This document shows positions 46,994-56,866 of a stretch of 64,000 bases of DNA, in pieces. Every line of letters begins with the position of its first letter. The stretch's first letter is position 1. Source of the stretch: Paraburkholderia polaris (lineage in GTDB: Bacteria > Pseudomonadota > Gammaproteobacteria > Burkholderiales > Burkholderiaceae); contig NZ_JABBGJ010000040.1 in NCBI RefSeq assembly GCF_012927345.1, positions 1 to 64,000 of the forward strand, written 5' to 3'. Under the pieces are notes generated by a model, which was not told the DNA's origin, did no database searches, and was given only the letters and a program-made list of their open reading frames with translations. The position numbers and the translations under genes were made by a program.

Positions 46994-47671
46994 TTACAAC
47001 CACGCTTTGACCCAACGCACGACGAGCGGTCCGACGATCAGCCCCCACGTCATCAGACACATGCCGAGCGCGACCATGACCGCCGCGCTGCCGAGGTCCT
47101 TGGCACGGCGCGACAACTCATGACGTTCGAGCGAAATCCGGTCGATGGCCGCCTCGACGCTCGAATTCAGCAACTCGACGATCAGCACCAGCAGTACCGA
47201 GCCGAGCAGCAACACGCGCGACACGGGATCGACCGGCACCAGCACGCCGCACGGAATCAGGATCGCGGCGAGCGTGAGCTCCTGGCGGAACGCGCTTTCC
47301 TCGCGGATCGCCACACGAAACCCGGCAAGCGAATTTTTCATCGCGTGCCATGCGCGGGTCAGGCCGCGATTGCCCTTGTACGGATTGAAGGGAAGCGGTG
47401 CGAGCGGATCGTCGGGGCTAAGCGGTTCGTGGGCCTCGTCGGCATCGGCTGAAGCACGCGCGCCGCTCATGCCGTTCATGCCGCTCACGCCGTTTAAACC
47501 ATGCGCGTGATTGGCATGATCAGGCGAACTGGTCTCGTTCACATCGTCGAACGGTTCGACGCTGCTTGCGTCGTCGGCAGCGACGGCGTTGACGGCGCGC
47601 AGCGCGCCGTTCGCCGTGCGTGCCACGGTAGCGTTTCTCTCTCGCATGGGCGGCTCGGCGCGTCGCGTCAT
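46994..47671 (-). CDS. dgkA: Diacylglycerol kinase DgkA with long N-terminal extension
   Basis: The C-terminal 130 residues (from FNPYKGNRGLTRAW) are a complete prokaryotic diacylglycerol kinase: three membrane helices, catalytic Glu in REESAFRQEL and IVELLNSSVEAAIDRISLERHELSRRAKD. It phosphorylates diacylglycerol to phosphatidic acid. The first 90 residues are low-complexity and rich in Ala, Asp and His, unlike usual DgkA. ATG 47671 is chosen since it overlaps the stop of the upstream glycosyltransferase by four bases (ATGA). In this operon it would recycle diacylglycerol released by the phosphoesterase. Confidence 0.88.
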   Translation of the reverse strand: MTRRAEPPMRERNATVARTANGALRAVNAVAADDASSVEPFDDVNETSSPDHANHAHGLNGVSGMNGMSGARASADADEAHEPLSPDDPLAPLPFNPYKGNRGLTRAWHAMKNSLAGFRVAIREESAFRQELTLAAILIPCGVLVPVDPVSRVLLLGSVLLVLIVELLNSSVEAAIDRISLERHELSRRAKDLGSAAVMVALGMCLMTWGLIVGPLVVRWVKAWL

Positions 47672-48699
47672 GCGGCGGCGCTTTCCTCGCTGTACGAGGT
47701 GCGCGGCAGCGGCTTCAGATGTGCCGCGAACTGCTCGGACGCCGCTGCCCACGAGAAACGTTCGGCCCACGCGCGTGCATGGCTGCGTTCGATCTTCAAT
47801 GCTTCGAGGCAGGCCTCGCGCAAGTCTTCGTGCATGGCGCCCGCGCCGCCATCGCCAAGCACGTCAATCGGGCCGGTCACCGGATACGCCGCGACCGGCG
47901 TGCCGCAGGCCAGCGCTTCTAGCAGCACGAGCCCGAAGGTATCGGTGCGGCTCGGAAACACGAATACGTCGGCGGCGGCATAGACCTTGGCCAGTTCGGC
48001 TTGCGTCAGCACGCCCAGGTAATTCGCTTGCGGATAGCGCGACTTCAGTTCGGCCAGCGCCGGGCCTTCGCCTGCGACCCACTTCGAGCCGGGCAGATCG
48101 AGCTTGAGAAACGCCTCGACGTTCTTTTCGACCGCTACACGTCCCACGTACAGAAAGATCGGCCGCGCGGTGTTGAGGACCTTCGAGTCCATCTGGTGAA
48201 AGATCTCCAGATCGACGCCGCGGGTCCACAACACCACATTGGTGAAGCCGAATTTTTCGAGGTCGGTCTTGACCACCGGCGTAGGCGCCATCACGGCCAG
48301 CGACGCCTTGTGGAACCAGTGCAGAAACTTGTAGGTGGCCGCGAGCGGAATGCCGAAACGCGCCTGCACGTATTCGGGAAAGCGCGTGTGATAAGCGGTC
48401 GTGAACGGCAGCTTGTGCTGGATCGCATAGGCCCGCGCGGCCATGCCGAGCGGGCCTTCGGTGGCGATGTGCAGCGCGTCGGGCGCGAATTCGTCAATGC
48501 GCTGACGCAGCTTGCGGCGCGGCAGCAGCGACAGGCGAATCTCAGGATAGGTCGGGCACGGTATCGTCTTGAACTCGAGCGGCGTCAGCAAGTCGACGTG
48601 GTGGCCGAGTGCGGTCAACTCTCGCGTGGTGTTTTTCAGCGTGCGCACGACGCCATTGACCTGCGGTTCCCATGCGTCGGTGACGATCATGATCTTCAT
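47668..48699 (-). CDS. GT4-type glycosyltransferase, candidate glycolipid synthase (Agt-like)
   Basis: The 343-aa GT-B enzyme starts MKIMIVTDAWEPQVNGVVRT, typical of GT4 enzymes including diacylglycerol glycosyltransferases and MgtA/SqdX types. The C-terminal nucleotide-sugar domain shows FLYVGRVAVEKNVEAFL and the EX7E region FPSRTDTFGLVLLEALACGTPV. The acceptor is inferred from neighbours: a PlcP-like phosphoesterase 30 bases upstream and a diacylglycerol kinase overlapping downstream. Other acceptors (mannan, polyprenyl lipid) are possible. Confidence 0.82.
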   Translation of the reverse strand: MKIMIVTDAWEPQVNGVVRTLKNTTRELTALGHHVDLLTPLEFKTIPCPTYPEIRLSLLPRRKLRQRIDEFAPDALHIATEGPLGMAARAYAIQHKLPFTTAYHTRFPEYVQARFGIPLAATYKFLHWFHKASLAVMAPTPVVKTDLEKFGFTNVVLWTRGVDLEIFHQMDSKVLNTARPIFLYVGRVAVEKNVEAFLKLDLPGSKWVAGEGPALAELKSRYPQANYLGVLTQAELAKVYAAADVFVFPSRTDTFGLVLLEALACGTPVAAYPVTGPIDVLGDGGAGAMHEDLREACLEALKIERSHARAWAERFSWAAASEQFAAHLKPLPRTSYSEESAAA

Positions 48700-48729
48700 C
48701 GGTTTCGGCCCAATAGAGGTGGAGAGGGA

Positions 48730-49671
48730 CTACGCGGTCGCCCGGGCCTTTTGCACGCCGACTTCCGGGGCGCGCATCACGGTCCAGTAGATCACCTTGA
48801 GTTCGCCTTCGTACGTCTCGACGAGTGCCGACAGGCTTTCGACCCAATCGCCGTCGTTGCAATACAGCACCCCGTCGATGTCGCGAATCTCGGCTTTGTG
48901 AATGTGCCCGCAGACCACGCCGTCGCAACCGCGGCGGCGCGCTTCGTCAGTCATGACCCGCTCGAACGACGAGATGAAATTCACCGCGTTCTTCACCTGA
49001 TGTTTCAGGTATTGCGACAGCGACCAGTATGGAAAGCCGAGCCGGCTGCGGATCCGGTTGAACCAGCGGTTCAGGATCAGGATCATCGTGTAGAGCGTGT
49101 CGCCGAGATAGGCGAGCCACTTCGCGTGCTGGATCACGCCATCGAACAGATCGCCGTGCACGATCCATAGGCGCTTGCCGGCGAGCGTCGTATGGAACGC
49201 TTCGCCGCGCACGTGGATGTCGCCGAACGCGAGGTCGCAGAACTGACGCGCGGCTTCGTCGTGATTGCCCGGGACGTAGATGACCTGGGTGCCTTTGCGC
49301 GCTTTGCGCAGCACCTTCTGCACGACGTCGTTGTGCGCCTGCGGCCAGTACCAGCCTTTTTTCAACTGCCAGCCGTCGATGATGTCGCCCACGAGGTACA
49401 GGTATTCCGACTCGTTGTGCCGCAGGAAGTCGAGCAGGTACGGTGCCTGACAACCGCTCGAGCCTAGGTGGATGTCGGATAGCCAGATGGTGCGATAGCG
49501 GTGCGGCTCGGCGTGCTCGTCGTCGTGATGGCCGGCGTGCGCGTCGAGTGGCAATGACGGCACAGGCAGCGGCAAGCCGTGACTAGGATTGGGTTCCGGG
49601 CGGAACGCGACAGGGTCGACGCTCGGGCCGGTCTGGCGGAACAGGGAAGTCGCGGACGTTTTGGGGTCCAT
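48730..49671 (-). CDS. Calcineurin-like phosphoesterase, LpxH/PlcP-like (COG2908)
   Basis: The 313-aa protein is a metallophosphoesterase with all metal-binding blocks: WLSDIHLGSSGC, YLVGDIIDGW, VIYVPGNHDEAA, LWIVHGDLFDGV and VVCGHIHKAEI. LpxH-family members cleave UDP-diacylglucosamine, but proteins of this longer type act in some bacteria as PlcP, a phospholipase C that releases diacylglycerol from phospholipids under phosphate starvation. Neighbouring glycosyltransferase and diacylglycerol kinase genes favour the PlcP reading. The first ~60 residues are a variable extension. A PHO-box-like site lies 45 bases upstream. Confidence 0.8.
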   Translation of the reverse strand: MDPKTSATSLFRQTGPSVDPVAFRPEPNPSHGLPLPVPSLPLDAHAGHHDDEHAEPHRYRTIWLSDIHLGSSGCQAPYLLDFLRHNESEYLYLVGDIIDGWQLKKGWYWPQAHNDVVQKVLRKARKGTQVIYVPGNHDEAARQFCDLAFGDIHVRGEAFHTTLAGKRLWIVHGDLFDGVIQHAKWLAYLGDTLYTMILILNRWFNRIRSRLGFPYWSLSQYLKHQVKNAVNFISSFERVMTDEARRRGCDGVVCGHIHKAEIRDIDGVLYCNDGDWVESLSALVETYEGELKVIYWTVMRAPEVGVQKARATA

Positions 49672-49715
49672 GGCTCACGCGTCGAGTTGCGGTGCCCGTA
49701 TTGCGCCAGCCGCGC

Positions 49716-49733
49716 GTGACCCTGCCGTGACAG
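49716..49733 (-). promoter_or_regulatory. PHO-box-like PhoB binding site
   Basis: Read on the minus strand: CTGTCAC-GGCA-GGGTCAC. Two 7-base half-sites separated by four bases match the consensus CTGTCAT-N4-CTGTCAT (6/7 and 4/7 to CTGTCAT; 7/7 and 5/7 to CTGTCAC). A weak -10 (CAATAC at 49703-49698) follows at about 12 bases, the normal PhoB layout. The phosphoesterase ATG is 45 bases downstream. An alternative reading is the overlapping GTGAC-T-GTCAC palindrome as an operator for another regulator. Confidence 0.5.
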
Positions 49734-49883
49734 TCACGAGAAGTTCTTATTACTATGCGGGCGGAGGGGGACGGCGGTAGGGGCGCGGCGAGGTGCAAAG
49801 AAGGGCTGTGGTGACAGGCAACCGCAGTAAAGCGAACGCAAACCACGGACGCGGCAGCGTGAATTGCAAGGCGGCCCGTTTGC

Positions 49884-50405
49884 TCAGCCCGCGACGCTGA
49901 TCACGCGCGTACCAGCGAGACGGTCGTGCAGGAATTGACGCTGCGAATCGAAGCGGCCGGTGGCGGCCCACAGCACGAACCAGATCGCTGCGATCACCAG
50001 CGTCTGCGGCACGGTGAGACCCAGCAGCGGATGCAGCGCGAGCGGCGGCAAAAACCACAGCCAGGCCAGCACGTAACGAACAATCGCGCGGCCCGTGGAC
50101 AGCGGCGCGCCGTTGGCGGCGACGACGCGCAGGCGCCACGTTTTCATCGGCAGCGTCTGACCGCTGTGGGTCCAGAACCAGACGAAATACAGACCGACCA
50201 CGAGGCCGATCCACGCTGCGAGCATGTTGTGATGGGTGAGACCATTGCGCTGCTGCGACAACGTGCTGAACAGATAGCCCGCGATGAACACGACGCCAAA
50301 CAGGATCACGGCTTCGTAGAGCAGCGTGGCAAGGCGCCGGCGGACGGAGGGTGCGGCGCCGGATGAATCGGCGGGCAGTGTCGAGGTGGAGAGCGGTTGG
50401 GACAC
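49884..50405 (-). CDS. RDD family membrane protein
   Basis: The 173-aa protein has the RDD signature: an arginine-rich first helix entry (RRRLATLLYEAVILFG), and further helices with KTWRLRVVAANGAPLSTGRAIVRYVLAWLWFLPP and FDSQRQFLHDRLAGTRVI, where the conserved HDRLAGT appears. Function unknown, membrane-embedded. GTG 50405 is chosen because it gives a normal-length N-terminus and lies 13 bases after the DUF3106 stop. Last gene of the sigma-factor cluster. Confidence 0.85.
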   Translation of the reverse strand: MSQPLSTSTLPADSSGAAPSVRRRLATLLYEAVILFGVVFIAGYLFSTLSQQRNGLTHHNMLAAWIGLVVGLYFVWFWTHSGQTLPMKTWRLRVVAANGAPLSTGRAIVRYVLAWLWFLPPLALHPLLGLTVPQTLVIAAIWFVLWAATGRFDSQRQFLHDRLAGTRVISVAG

Positions 50406-50418
50406 GGTCGGGCGCCGA

Positions 50419-51177
50419 TCAGGAGCCGTTGAAGATCGACGGCGCCTCGGACGGCGAAACCGGCAGCGGCGTGGCGGGCACGAAGCTGCCCGCAGCCGGA
50501 ATCGCCGGCGTGGCGGCTGGGCTCGGCAATGGAGCGGCCGCCGCGGCACTCGCTGCTGCGGCACCGCTCGCGCCGTGTTCCCGGGCATTGACCAGCCGGT
50601 CCAGACCCTTGATCTCGGTCTTGCCGGACGGCGGCGCACTCACAACGCTCGGGCGCCGTTTGCGCTCGCTCGCGGCGAGCCGCTCCTTCTGCTCTTCCGG
50701 CAATTGCTGATAAGCCTTCCACGCATTCTGGCGGGTCTCGCGCGGCAACTCTTTCGACACCTGGTAGTTTTCGCGTGCAACGCGCCGCTGATCGGGTGTC
50801 ATGCGCACCCATTCAGTCATTCGGTCATGCAGGCGTTTTTGTGCATCAGGTGATAACTTCGGGTAACGCGACGCGATTTTGATCCATTTTCGCTTGCGTT
50901 CGTCGCTGAAGGAATCCCATTCGCCGGCGAACGGCGCGAGCGCAAGGTGCTCGGCCGCGCTCAGGCGCGCCCATGCCAGCGGGCTATTGCTGTCGGATAG
51001 GCTCGGCAGATCGACGGCGAGAGTTGGGGCGGGCGCCTTGGCGGTCGCGTTGCCGCCTGCAGCAGGCGCGCTGACGGTCGACGGGCTCGGATAAAAGCGC
51101 GGATACGTCGCGGCAAACGACACCAGAGCCGCGATCGCGCATCCGAAAACAACGGCCAAGCCGCGCTTGTAACTCAC
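50419..51177 (-). CDS. DUF3106 domain protein
   Basis: The 252-aa product has an N-terminal membrane anchor or signal (YKRGLAVVFGCAIAALVSFAA), then a helical DUF3106 region (about 65-175) full of W-x-x-Y/P patterns such as WIKIASRYPKLSPDAQKRLHDRMTEW-type blocks and ARENYQVSKELPRETRQNAW. The C-terminus is Ala/Pro-rich and probably disordered. It is likely periplasmic. GTG 51177 is chosen since GGGAGA lies about nine bases upstream. It belongs to the cluster ECF sigma-DUF3619-DUF3106-RDD. Function unknown. Confidence 0.8.
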   Translation of the reverse strand: MSYKRGLAVVFGCAIAALVSFAATYPRFYPSPSTVSAPAAGGNATAKAPAPTLAVDLPSLSDSNSPLAWARLSAAEHLALAPFAGEWDSFSDERKRKWIKIASRYPKLSPDAQKRLHDRMTEWVRMTPDQRRVARENYQVSKELPRETRQNAWKAYQQLPEEQKERLAASERKRRPSVVSAPPSGKTEIKGLDRLVNAREHGASGAAAASAAAAAPLPSPAATPAIPAAGSFVPATPLPVSPSEAPSIFNGS

Positions 51178-51193
51178 CCGAAGAATCTCCCGC

Positions 51194-51622
51194 TCAGTGG
51201 GCGCGTGATAGGTACGCGTTGAAACCGTGGTCGAGATAGGCATTGAGCGGCAGGTCGTCGCTTAGCATGGCTGCATCGATATCGGCGAGTTCGGCCGTGC
51301 GTTGCTGGTCTTCCCAATAGGCGATGCCCACGAGGCTGACGACCAGCGCGACCAGCGGCCAGGCGAGCGCAAAGCGGCGCAGCGGCGAACGGCGGCGCTG
51401 CGGCATGTCGACTTGCGGCATACCAGCCGGCATGCCGGCACCGGCGAAGGCGGGCACGAACACTGGTGCGCTCACGGTTTCGGGCTTCTTGCGAGCAAGT
51501 GCGGCGCGGCGCGCCACGGCGAGCCGGTCGACGGTGGCGGACGGAATACTGGCGGCGTTCTCGTCGAGCGCGCGGCGCACCTGGCGGGCGAACTCGAGTT
51601 CTCTGGTTTCTAGGGAGCTCAT
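51194..51622 (-). CDS. DUF3619 family protein, possible anti-sigma partner
   Basis: The 142-aa protein begins with an acidic/basic cytoplasmic helix region (LETRELEFARQVRRALDENAA), typical of DUF3619, and has one membrane helix at about residues 85-105 (LRRFALAWPLVALVVSLVGIA). Its ATG overlaps the stop of the ECF sigma gene by four bases (ATGA at 51619-51622). Small single-span proteins co-translated with an ECF sigma factor are commonly anti-sigma factors; that role is an inference here, no anti-sigma motif being evident. Confidence 0.8.
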   Translation of the reverse strand: MSSLETRELEFARQVRRALDENAASIPSATVDRLAVARRAALARKKPETVSAPVFVPAFAGAGMPAGMPQVDMPQRRRSPLRRFALAWPLVALVVSLVGIAYWEDQQRTAELADIDAAMLSDDLPLNAYLDHGFNAYLSRAH

Positions 51623-52182
51623 AGCGTAATTCCTTTAGCCTTGAGCGCTTGCGCCAGCGTGTGGGTGGCCCGCGAGCAGTGCGTTTTCACGCTACCCTCG
51701 GAGCAGCCCATCGCGGCGGCAGTCTCGGCGACATCCATATCTTCCCAATAACGCATGAGAAACGCCTCCCGTTGACGTGCCGGTAACTTTTGGATCTCGT
51801 CGTCGATTAACTGTAAGACCTGTTCGCGTTCGAGTTTCTGTTCGTTGCTTTCTGAGCCCGCTGAACCTTGCTGCGCCTCGAATGTTTCGAGGGGGTCGAA
51901 TTCGTCGTCGTCGGCGTTGCCGAGCGAGGAAAACAGACTAACCCAAGTATTGCGTACTTTGGCACGACGGAAATAGTCGTGCATCGCATTCTGGAGAATA
52001 CGCTGAAACAGGAGCGGAAGTTCGGCGGGTGGACGATCGCCGTATTTTTCGGCGAGCTTGATCATCGCGTCCTGCACGATATCGAGCGAGGCGTCGTCGT
52101 CCCGCACGGCGTAGACCGTCTGCTTGAATGCGCGCCTTTCGACGCCCGCCAGAAAATCGGCGAGTTCCTTGTCTGATGCCAT
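51619..52182 (-). CDS. ECF-type RNA polymerase sigma factor
   Basis: The 187-aa protein has region 2 (residues about 10-85: FLAGVERRAFKQTVYAVRDD, ASLDIVQDAMIKLAEKY) and region 4 (about 125-180: QKLPARQREAFLMRYWEDMDVAETAAAMGCS with the helix-turn-helix EGSVKTHCSRA). A spacer rich in acidic residues (DDDEFDPLETF) joins them. ATG 52182 is taken; the longer open frame upstream is not sigma-like. It leads a four-gene unit with DUF3619, DUF3106 and an RDD protein. Target promoters and trigger are unknown. Confidence 0.9.
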   Translation of the reverse strand: MASDKELADFLAGVERRAFKQTVYAVRDDDASLDIVQDAMIKLAEKYGDRPPAELPLLFQRILQNAMHDYFRRAKVRNTWVSLFSSLGNADDDEFDPLETFEAQQGSAGSESNEQKLEREQVLQLIDDEIQKLPARQREAFLMRYWEDMDVAETAAAMGCSEGSVKTHCSRATHTLAQALKAKGITL

Positions 52183-52357
52183 CCGTTTGGGGGTCGGCGC
52201 AGCGTGCGTGCGCGTAATCGGTCGAAAAATGTCGTAAAACTCGCGGATGCTAACAAACTTTCGCTCCGCTGGGGCGAAACATGGCCCGTCCTGCGTCCCA
52301 ATAACTCGCTTTCGGTCAATATCGAGATTGAGGGGCAGGCGCCACGGCAATATTTGC

Positions 52358-52386
52358 TTGACCGCGCGGACATCTGCAGATATCGT
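52358..52386 (+). promoter_or_regulatory. Candidate ilv promoter
   Basis: TTGACC (52358-52363) and TATCGT (52381-52386) are separated by exactly 17 bases, 149 bases before ilvI. The rest of the 352-base gap (52183-52534) shows a CTCAATTGAG palindrome at 52414-52423 and no leader peptide rich in branched-chain codons. Confidence 0.45.
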
Positions 52387-52534
52387 CGCTGGTTCGCAAC
52401 ATAAGTGAGTTGTCTCAATTGAGGTGTGGCCCAAGAAGCTCGCCTGTCAACTGGACGCGCCGCTTGAACCCGAGCCACAAGCCCGGCAGAGAGCACCCGA
52501 TCAATTTTTTGCCGAAAATTCGAAAGGTGAATAA

Positions 52535-54298
52535 ATGAATATGCCCAGCGCGGAATTCTCCACGTCGGATACGACCCCCCATCCCGAAGCTGACTCTATC
52601 GGCGCCACCGTGCTCATGCGCGCTTTGGCCGACGAAGACGTCGAGTTTGTGTGGGGCTATCCTGGCGGCTCGGTACTCTACATTTACGACGAGCTGTATA
52701 AGCAGGACAAATTCCAGCACGTCCTCGTGCGCCACGAACAAGCCGCAGTCCACGCCGCCGACGCCTATGCGCGTTCCACCGGCAAAGTGGGTGTGTGCCT
52801 CGTGACCTCCGGCCCCGGCGTCACCAATGCGGTGACCGGCATCGCCACCGCCTACATGGATTCGATTCCGATGGTGGTGATCAGCGGTCAGGTGCCTACC
52901 GCCGCGATCGGCCAGGATGCGTTCCAGGAGTGCGATACGGTCGGCATCACGCGTCCTTGCGTGAAGCACAACTTCCTCGTGAAGGACGTGCGCGACCTCG
53001 CCGCTACCGTCAAGAAAGCTTTCTATATCGCCCGTACCGGCCGTCCCGGCCCGGTGTTGATCGACATTCCGAAAGACGTGTCGAAGACGCCGTGTCAGTA
53101 CGAACCGCTGAAGACCGTTTCGCTGCGCTCGTACAACCCGGTTACGAAAGGTCACTCCGGCCAGATTCGCAAGGCCGTGGCCTTGCTGCTGTCGGCCAAG
53201 CGTCCGTACATCTACACCGGCGGCGGCATCATTCTCGCGGATGCATCGCGTGAGCTGAACCAGTTTGCCGACCTGCTCGGCTATCCCGTCACCAACACGT
53301 TGATGGGTCTGGGCGGCTACCGCGCGAGCGACAAGAAATTCCTCGGCATGCTCGGCATGCACGGTACGTACGAAGCCAACATGGCGATGCAGCACTGCGA
53401 CGTGCTGATCGCGATTGGCGCGCGCTTCGACGACCGTGTGATCGGCGACCCGGCGCACTTCGCGTCCCGTCCGCGCAAGATCATCCATATCGATATCGAT
53501 CCTTCCTCCATCTCCAAGCGCGTCAAGGTCGACATTCCAATTGTCGGCGACGTGAAGGAAGTGCTAAAGGAGCTGATCGAGCAGTTGCAAACGGCCGAGC
53601 ATGGCCCCGACACCGCGGCGCTCGCCGACTGGTGGAAGGACATCGAAGCCTGGCGCGCGAAAGACTGCCTGAAGTTCGACCGCAAGAGCGACATCATCAA
53701 GCCGCAGTACGTGGTGGAAAAGGCGTGGGAACTGACCGACGGCAATGCCTTCGTGTGTTCCGACGTTGGCCAGCATCAGATGTGGGCGGCGCAGTTCTAT
53801 CGCTTCAACAAGCCGCGTCGCTGGATCAACTCCGGCGGCCTCGGCACGATGGGCTTCGGCCTGCCGGCGGCGATGGGCGTGAAGATGGCGCACCCGGACG
53901 ACGACGTGCTCTGTATCACGGGCGAAGGCTCGATCCAGATGTGTATCCAGGAACTCTCGACCTGCAAGCAGTACGAGACTCCGGTGAAGATCATTTCGCT
54001 GAACAACCGCTATCTGGGCATGGTGCGCCAGTGGCAGCAGATCGAATACAGCAAGCGCTATTCGCATTCGTACATGGATGCGCTGCCGGACTTCGTGAAG
54101 CTCGCTGAAGCGTACGGTCACGTCGGCATGCGTATCGAACGCACGGCCGATGTGGAGCCGGCGCTGAAGGAAGCGCTGCGCCTGAAAGATCGCACGGTGT
54201 TTCTCGATTTCCAGACCGATCCGACCGAAAACGTCTGGCCGATGGTTCAGGCCGGCAAGGGCATCACTGAGATGCTCATGGGTTCGGAAGATCTATAA
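52535..54298 (+). CDS. ilvI: Acetolactate synthase large (catalytic) subunit
   Basis: The 587-aa thiamine-diphosphate enzyme joins two pyruvates, or pyruvate and 2-oxobutyrate, in the first common step of valine, leucine and isoleucine synthesis. The catalytic Glu lies in VLVRHEQAAVHAADAYARSTG; the FAD/substrate region and the ThDP motif GEGSIQMCIQELSTC...NNRYLGMVRQWQ are present. It is followed by ilvH and ilvC in the usual order. GAAAGGTG precedes the ATG. Numbering as ilvI or ilvB cannot be told from sequence; the pairing with ilvH favours ilvI. Confidence 0.96.
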   Translation: MNMPSAEFSTSDTTPHPEADSIGATVLMRALADEDVEFVWGYPGGSVLYIYDELYKQDKFQHVLVRHEQAAVHAADAYARSTGKVGVCLVTSGPGVTNAVTGIATAYMDSIPMVVISGQVPTAAIGQDAFQECDTVGITRPCVKHNFLVKDVRDLAATVKKAFYIARTGRPGPVLIDIPKDVSKTPCQYEPLKTVSLRSYNPVTKGHSGQIRKAVALLLSAKRPYIYTGGGIILADASRELNQFADLLGYPVTNTLMGLGGYRASDKKFLGMLGMHGTYEANMAMQHCDVLIAIGARFDDRVIGDPAHFASRPRKIIHIDIDPSSISKRVKVDIPIVGDVKEVLKELIEQLQTAEHGPDTAALADWWKDIEAWRAKDCLKFDRKSDIIKPQYVVEKAWELTDGNAFVCSDVGQHQMWAAQFYRFNKPRRWINSGGLGTMGFGLPAAMGVKMAHPDDDVLCITGEGSIQMCIQELSTCKQYETPVKIISLNNRYLGMVRQWQQIEYSKRYSHSYMDALPDFVKLAEAYGHVGMRIERTADVEPALKEALRLKDRTVFLDFQTDPTENVWPMVQAGKGITEMLMGSEDL

Positions 54299-54410
54299 CG
54301 ACGGTTTCTGACGTTGGCTTCGTCATGCGCGCCTTCAAAAAGGGCGAGGGCGGACGAAGCGGCGCGAACCCGCTCGCATACATCGACAAAACATCTGGAA
54401 GAAGCGAAAC

Positions 54411-54902
54411 ATGAGACACATTATTTCTGTCCTGCTGGAAAACGAACCGGGCGCGTTATCACGCGTGGTGGGGCTGTTCTCCGCACGCGGCTACAACATT
54501 GAAACCTTGACGGTGGCTCCGACCGAAGACCGTTCGCTGTCGCGCATGACCATCGTCTCCATTGGCTCGGACGACGTGATCGAACAGATCACGAAGCATC
54601 TGAACCGCCTGATCGAGGTGGTGAAAGTGGTCGACCTTACCGAGGGCGCCCACATCGAGCGTGAGCTGATGTTGATCAAGGTGAGGGCGGTCGGCAAGGA
54701 ACGTGAGGAGATGAAACGGATGTCGGATATTTTCCGCGGCCGGATCATCGACGTCACCGAAAAGACCTACACGATCGAACTGACGGGCGCGAGCGACAAG
54801 CTCGATGCCTTCATCGAAGGGATCGATGCGACTGCGATTCTCGAAACCGTCCGTACGGGCAGTTCGGGCATCGGCCGCGGCGAGCGCATTCTGAAGGTTT
54901 GA
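54411..54902 (+). CDS. ilvH: Acetolactate synthase small (regulatory) subunit
   Basis: The 163-aa regulatory subunit starts MRHIISVLLENEPGALSRVVGLFSARGYNI, the ACT domain that binds valine for feedback inhibition, and ends in the ALS_ss_C domain (EVIRTGSSGIGRGERIL-like). It assembles with the large subunit encoded 112 bases upstream. A purine-rich GGAAGAAGCG precedes the ATG. Confidence 0.97.
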   Translation: MRHIISVLLENEPGALSRVVGLFSARGYNIETLTVAPTEDRSLSRMTIVSIGSDDVIEQITKHLNRLIEVVKVVDLTEGAHIERELMLIKVRAVGKEREEMKRMSDIFRGRIIDVTEKTYTIELTGASDKLDAFIEGIDATAILETVRTGSSGIGRGERILKV

Positions 54903-54914
54903 CGCGCGAGCTGA

Positions 54915-56069
<1,155 letters not shown>

Positions 56070-56127
56070 GAAGCCAGCTTTACCGCATCTGACCGGCGCG
56101 GCGCATCGTCGCGGCAGCCGGTAATGC

Positions 56128-56166
56128 AAAAAGCCGTCCAAGGGTGCTGAACCCTGGGCGGCTTTT
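56128..56166 (+). terminator. Intrinsic terminator after ilvC
   Basis: AAAGCCGTCC and GGGCGGCTTTT pair with an inner AGGGT/ACCCT extension (56128-56166), ending in a short T-run. It separates ilvIHC from psd. Confidence 0.85.
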
Positions 56167-56203
56167 GCTATCCTACGGTTTTACAAAAATACAGAAGCCA
56201 TCC

Positions 56204-56842
56204 ATGAATTACCCTCATCCGATCATCGCGCGAGAAGGCTGGCCGTTCATCGCCATCGCGGCCGTTGTTGCATTACTGGTTCATGCCTTCGCGGGATTCG
56301 GCTTTGCATGGCTGTTCTGGCTGATCCTGATCTTCGTCGTGCAGTTCTTCCGCGATCCGGCACGCCCGATTCCGACTCAGGCGAACGCCGTACTGTGCCC
56401 GGCTGACGGCCGTATCGTCGCCGTCGAGACAGCGCATGATCCGTACGCCAACCGTGAAGCGCTGAAGATCAGCGTGTTCATGAACGTTTTCAATGTCCAC
56501 TCGCAACGCTCGCCGGTGGATGGTGCGATCTCCAAGGTCGAATATTTCCCGGGCGCGTATCTGAATGCCGCCGTGGATAAGGCTTCGACCGAGAACGAGC
56601 GTAATGCGATTGTGATCGAAACGGCCAGTGGCCAGACGGTGACCTCGGTGCAGATCGCCGGTCTGATTGCACGGCGCATTCTTTGCTACGTGCGATCAGG
56701 TGAGCCGCTCACGCGTGGTCAACGTTATGGATTTATCCGGTTTGGCTCGCGCGTCGACGTGTATCTGCCGGTTGGCAGCCGTCCGCGTGTGTCGATCGGC
56801 GAGAAGGTTTCCGCGTCGTCCACGATCCTCGCTGAACTATAA
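56204..56842 (+). CDS. psd: Phosphatidylserine decarboxylase proenzyme (short form)
   Basis: The 212-aa proenzyme makes phosphatidylethanolamine from phosphatidylserine. The Gly-Ser self-cleavage site is at 181-182 (RFGSRVD), generating the pyruvoyl-bearing small subunit. Two membrane segments lie at about 13-48. [12 protein letters not shown] and [15 protein letters not shown] are conserved blocks of the archaeal/short-type enzyme found in many proteobacteria. ATG 56204 gives the normal start. pssA follows after 24 bases, so the two steps of phosphatidylethanolamine synthesis are co-transcribed. Confidence 0.95.
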   Translation: MNYPHPIIAREGWPFIAIAAVVALLVHAFAGFGFAWLFWLILIFVVQFFRDPARPIPTQANAVLCPADGRIVAVETAHDPYANREALKISVFMNVFNVHSQRSPVDGAISKVEYFPGAYLNAAVDKASTENERNAIVIETASGQTVTSVQIAGLIARRILCYVRSGEPLTRGQRYGFIRFGSRVDVYLPVGSRPRVSIGEKVSASSTILAEL

Positions 56843-56866
56843 AGCGGCACCAAGGAGGTTTTCCGA

